From Opitutia bacterium (GTDB lineage: Bacteria > Verrucomicrobiota > Verrucomicrobiia > Opitutales > Opitutaceae), in NCBI GenBank assembly GCA_947474365.1, contig CANJIU010000025.1, forward strand, positions 1 to 64,000: a stretch of DNA of 64,000 nt, read 5' to 3'. The notes under the pieces are model-generated. The model had not been told where the DNA came from. It was given only the letters and a program-made list of their open reading frames with translations, and searched no databases. The position numbers and the translations under genes are program-made. Below are positions 62,733-64,000 of the stretch, one piece after another. Within the stretch, counting starts at the first letter, position 1; every line of letters starts with the position of its first letter.

Positions 62733-64000
62733 ATGACCGCAGCCCTGCTCGCGCAACTCAAGGACGCCGCCTCGCTGCAGCCTGACTTGAGCCGCGCCTT
62801 GCGCGCGACCATCGCGTTCATGGTGCCGGTGTTGCTCGCAGCGACGGGATGGATCTCGTTCGACATGTCATTTGTCGCAATCGCGGCGCAGAACATCGCG
62901 ATGGTCGATGTTCGTGGCGACTACCGGCTGCGCCTCGCGCTCCTCGTCTCGATGACGGTGGTTTTTGCCGGGGCGGCCGCCCTTGGCGCCACCGTCGCTC
63001 ACAACTTCACGGTGGCAGTACTCGCCACTGGTTTGATGGCAGTGTTTGGCGGCGTCTGGCGGCACCTGAGCAGCGATTATGGTCCGTCGCTGGCGATATC
63101 GTCCACGCTCGTGTTTTTCATCGGACTGGGCGCCCGTCACGGAGTGGCGAATCCCGGCACTCTTGCCCTCGCCGCCGGGTGCGGCGGACTATGGGGCGTG
63201 CTCATTCAGGTGGCGAACTGGCCGTTCCGACCGCAGCATGCCGTCCGCCGGACGGTCGCCGACAGTTGTCTCGCAGTGGCCAACCTGTTCGACGCGCTCA
63301 CCCCAGTTCCGGCTGAAGAAGAGGCGCGCCGCCTCGAACGCGTGGCCGAATGCGAGGCCGCCCTCCGCACGGCCCTCGATCAGGCTTACACCACGCTTGA
63401 GGTCTCCCGCCCCGGCCCGCTGCACACCCGACTGGAAACGCTCAATCTCGCCACCGCCCGGCTCGCCACCCGGGTCGTCGCGCTCAACACCGCGATCGAA
63501 TCCGTCGATGTCGACACCACGCTCGGCTCCGCGCTCGAACCAGCGCTCACCGCGCTGGCCAACCTCGGACGCAACATTGCGATTGCCGTCGTGTCGCGCC
63601 AGCCCGCCCATCTCATCGCCTGCGAGGTACGGTTCCGCGAGCTGGCGTCCATTCTCGGCGTGCTCCGCACCCGGGTTTCCCGCGATCCCGTTCACGCTCA
63701 AATTGCCGAGATCGTGCGCCAAATCGAGCAGGTGCTCCCAAGTCTGCACGACGCGGTGCGGGCGACGGTTGAACGCGCCAACGAACGCGCCGCGTCCTCG
63801 TTCGAGCTGCCCGACCTGCGCACCCTTTCGCTCCGTCCCCTCGCCTCCGCGCTGAATCTCTCCTGGAACATCGATCCGTCGCTCGTCCGCTACACCTTGC
63901 GTCTCGCCGCGCTCACGATGCTCGGCGTCCTCGCGTTCAAGCTCCATGGCACGCCTCATGGCTACTGGCTGCCCTTCACGGTCGTCGTCGTTCTGCAGCC
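62733..64000 (+). CDS. FUSC-family membrane protein (partial, runs off the window)
   Basis: The frame is open from the ATG at 62733 to the window end, giving 422 residues. The N-terminal part has several membrane helices (AFMVPVLLAATGWISF, LLVSMTVVFAGAAALGATVAH, TLALAAGCGGLWGVLIQVANW) and a cytosolic helical region (about 165-370), then a second membrane block begins (LAALTMLGVLAFKLHGTPHGYWLPFTVVVVLQ). The last segment is typical of FUSC proteins of the YccS / aromatic-acid-exporter group. Substrate unknown. It follows mnmA by 24 bp. Confidence 0.85.
   Translation, partial: MTAALLAQLKDAASLQPDLSRALRATIAFMVPVLLAATGWISFDMSFVAIAAQNIAMVDVRGDYRLRLALLVSMTVVFAGAAALGATVAHNFTVAVLATGLMAVFGGVWRHLSSDYGPSLAISSTLVFFIGLGARHGVANPGTLALAAGCGGLWGVLIQVANWPFRPQHAVRRTVADSCLAVANLFDALTPVPAEEEARRLERVAECEAALRTALDQAYTTLEVSRPGPLHTRLETLNLATARLATRVVALNTAIESVDVDTTLGSALEPALTALANLGRNIAIAVVSRQPAHLIACEVRFRELASILGVLRTRVSRDPVHAQIAEIVRQIEQVLPSLHDAVRATVERANERAASSFELPDLRTLSLRPLASALNLSWNIDPSLVRYTLRLAALTMLGVLAFKLHGTPHGYWLPFTVVVVLQ

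Overview
The window is high-GC bacterial DNA with the gene content of a verrucomicrobium, most likely Opitutaceae. This rests on family recognition, not a database search. The pointers are secreted DUF1501 / PSCyt-DUF1549-DUF1553 protein pairs with Tat or Sec signals, the TonB receptor-YfiR-histidine kinase module, a giant Ig-repeat secreted protein ending in a C-terminal module common in this group, a RAYT transposase and many intergenic inverted repeats.

Layout. 1-1310: end of an unidentified gene, a two-domain hypothetical protein, and a gap with five 11-bp tandem units. 1311-4530: parA, two ABC-2 permeases without a visible ATPase, and rnc. 4578-5272: a RAYT between inverted REP/BIME arms. 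5368-11509: mfd, a SurA/PpiC-like chaperone, an S26-like protease, radC and tRNA-Tyr. 11616-14383 (minus): a DUF2062 protein and a small surface-glycan group (GT2, hypothetical, polysaccharide deacetylase). 14694-19348: LuxR-type regulator, TonB receptor, YfiR and histidine kinase. 19394-32324: a hydrolase/membrane fusion, then a secreted sugar-oxidation-like locus (DUF1501, cytochrome DUF1549/1553, GMC oxidoreductase, TIM-barrel isomerase, TonB receptor, GntR). 32816-36398: an orphan flagellin-like protein and a NarL-type two-component pair. 36527-41242: a second DUF1501/cytochrome pair. 41352-47365 (minus): gap-pgk-tpiA and a GH13 pullulanase-like enzyme. 47529-55173: a 2060-residue secreted nuclease with Ig domains and an anchored helical-repeat protein. 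55254-60795: a SIR2-TIR protein followed by a membrane-anchored STAND NTPase with WD40 repeats. 60877-61440: a small HTH gene between two mirror-image pairs of 23-bp palindromes. 61593-end: mnmA and a truncated FUSC-family protein.

The three most unusual items are: (i) the SIR2-TIR / nSTAND-WD40 gene pair, with the architecture of a nucleotide-depleting conflict or abortive-infection system; (ii) the orphan HTH gene framed by four palindromes at identical 54-bp spacing; (iii) a recurrent architecture in which gaps between co-directional neighbouring genes are filled by inverted arrays of short (mostly 7-bp) repeats, different in sequence at each locus but alike in design. The remaining genes are mostly ordinary housekeeping or family-typical accessory functions.
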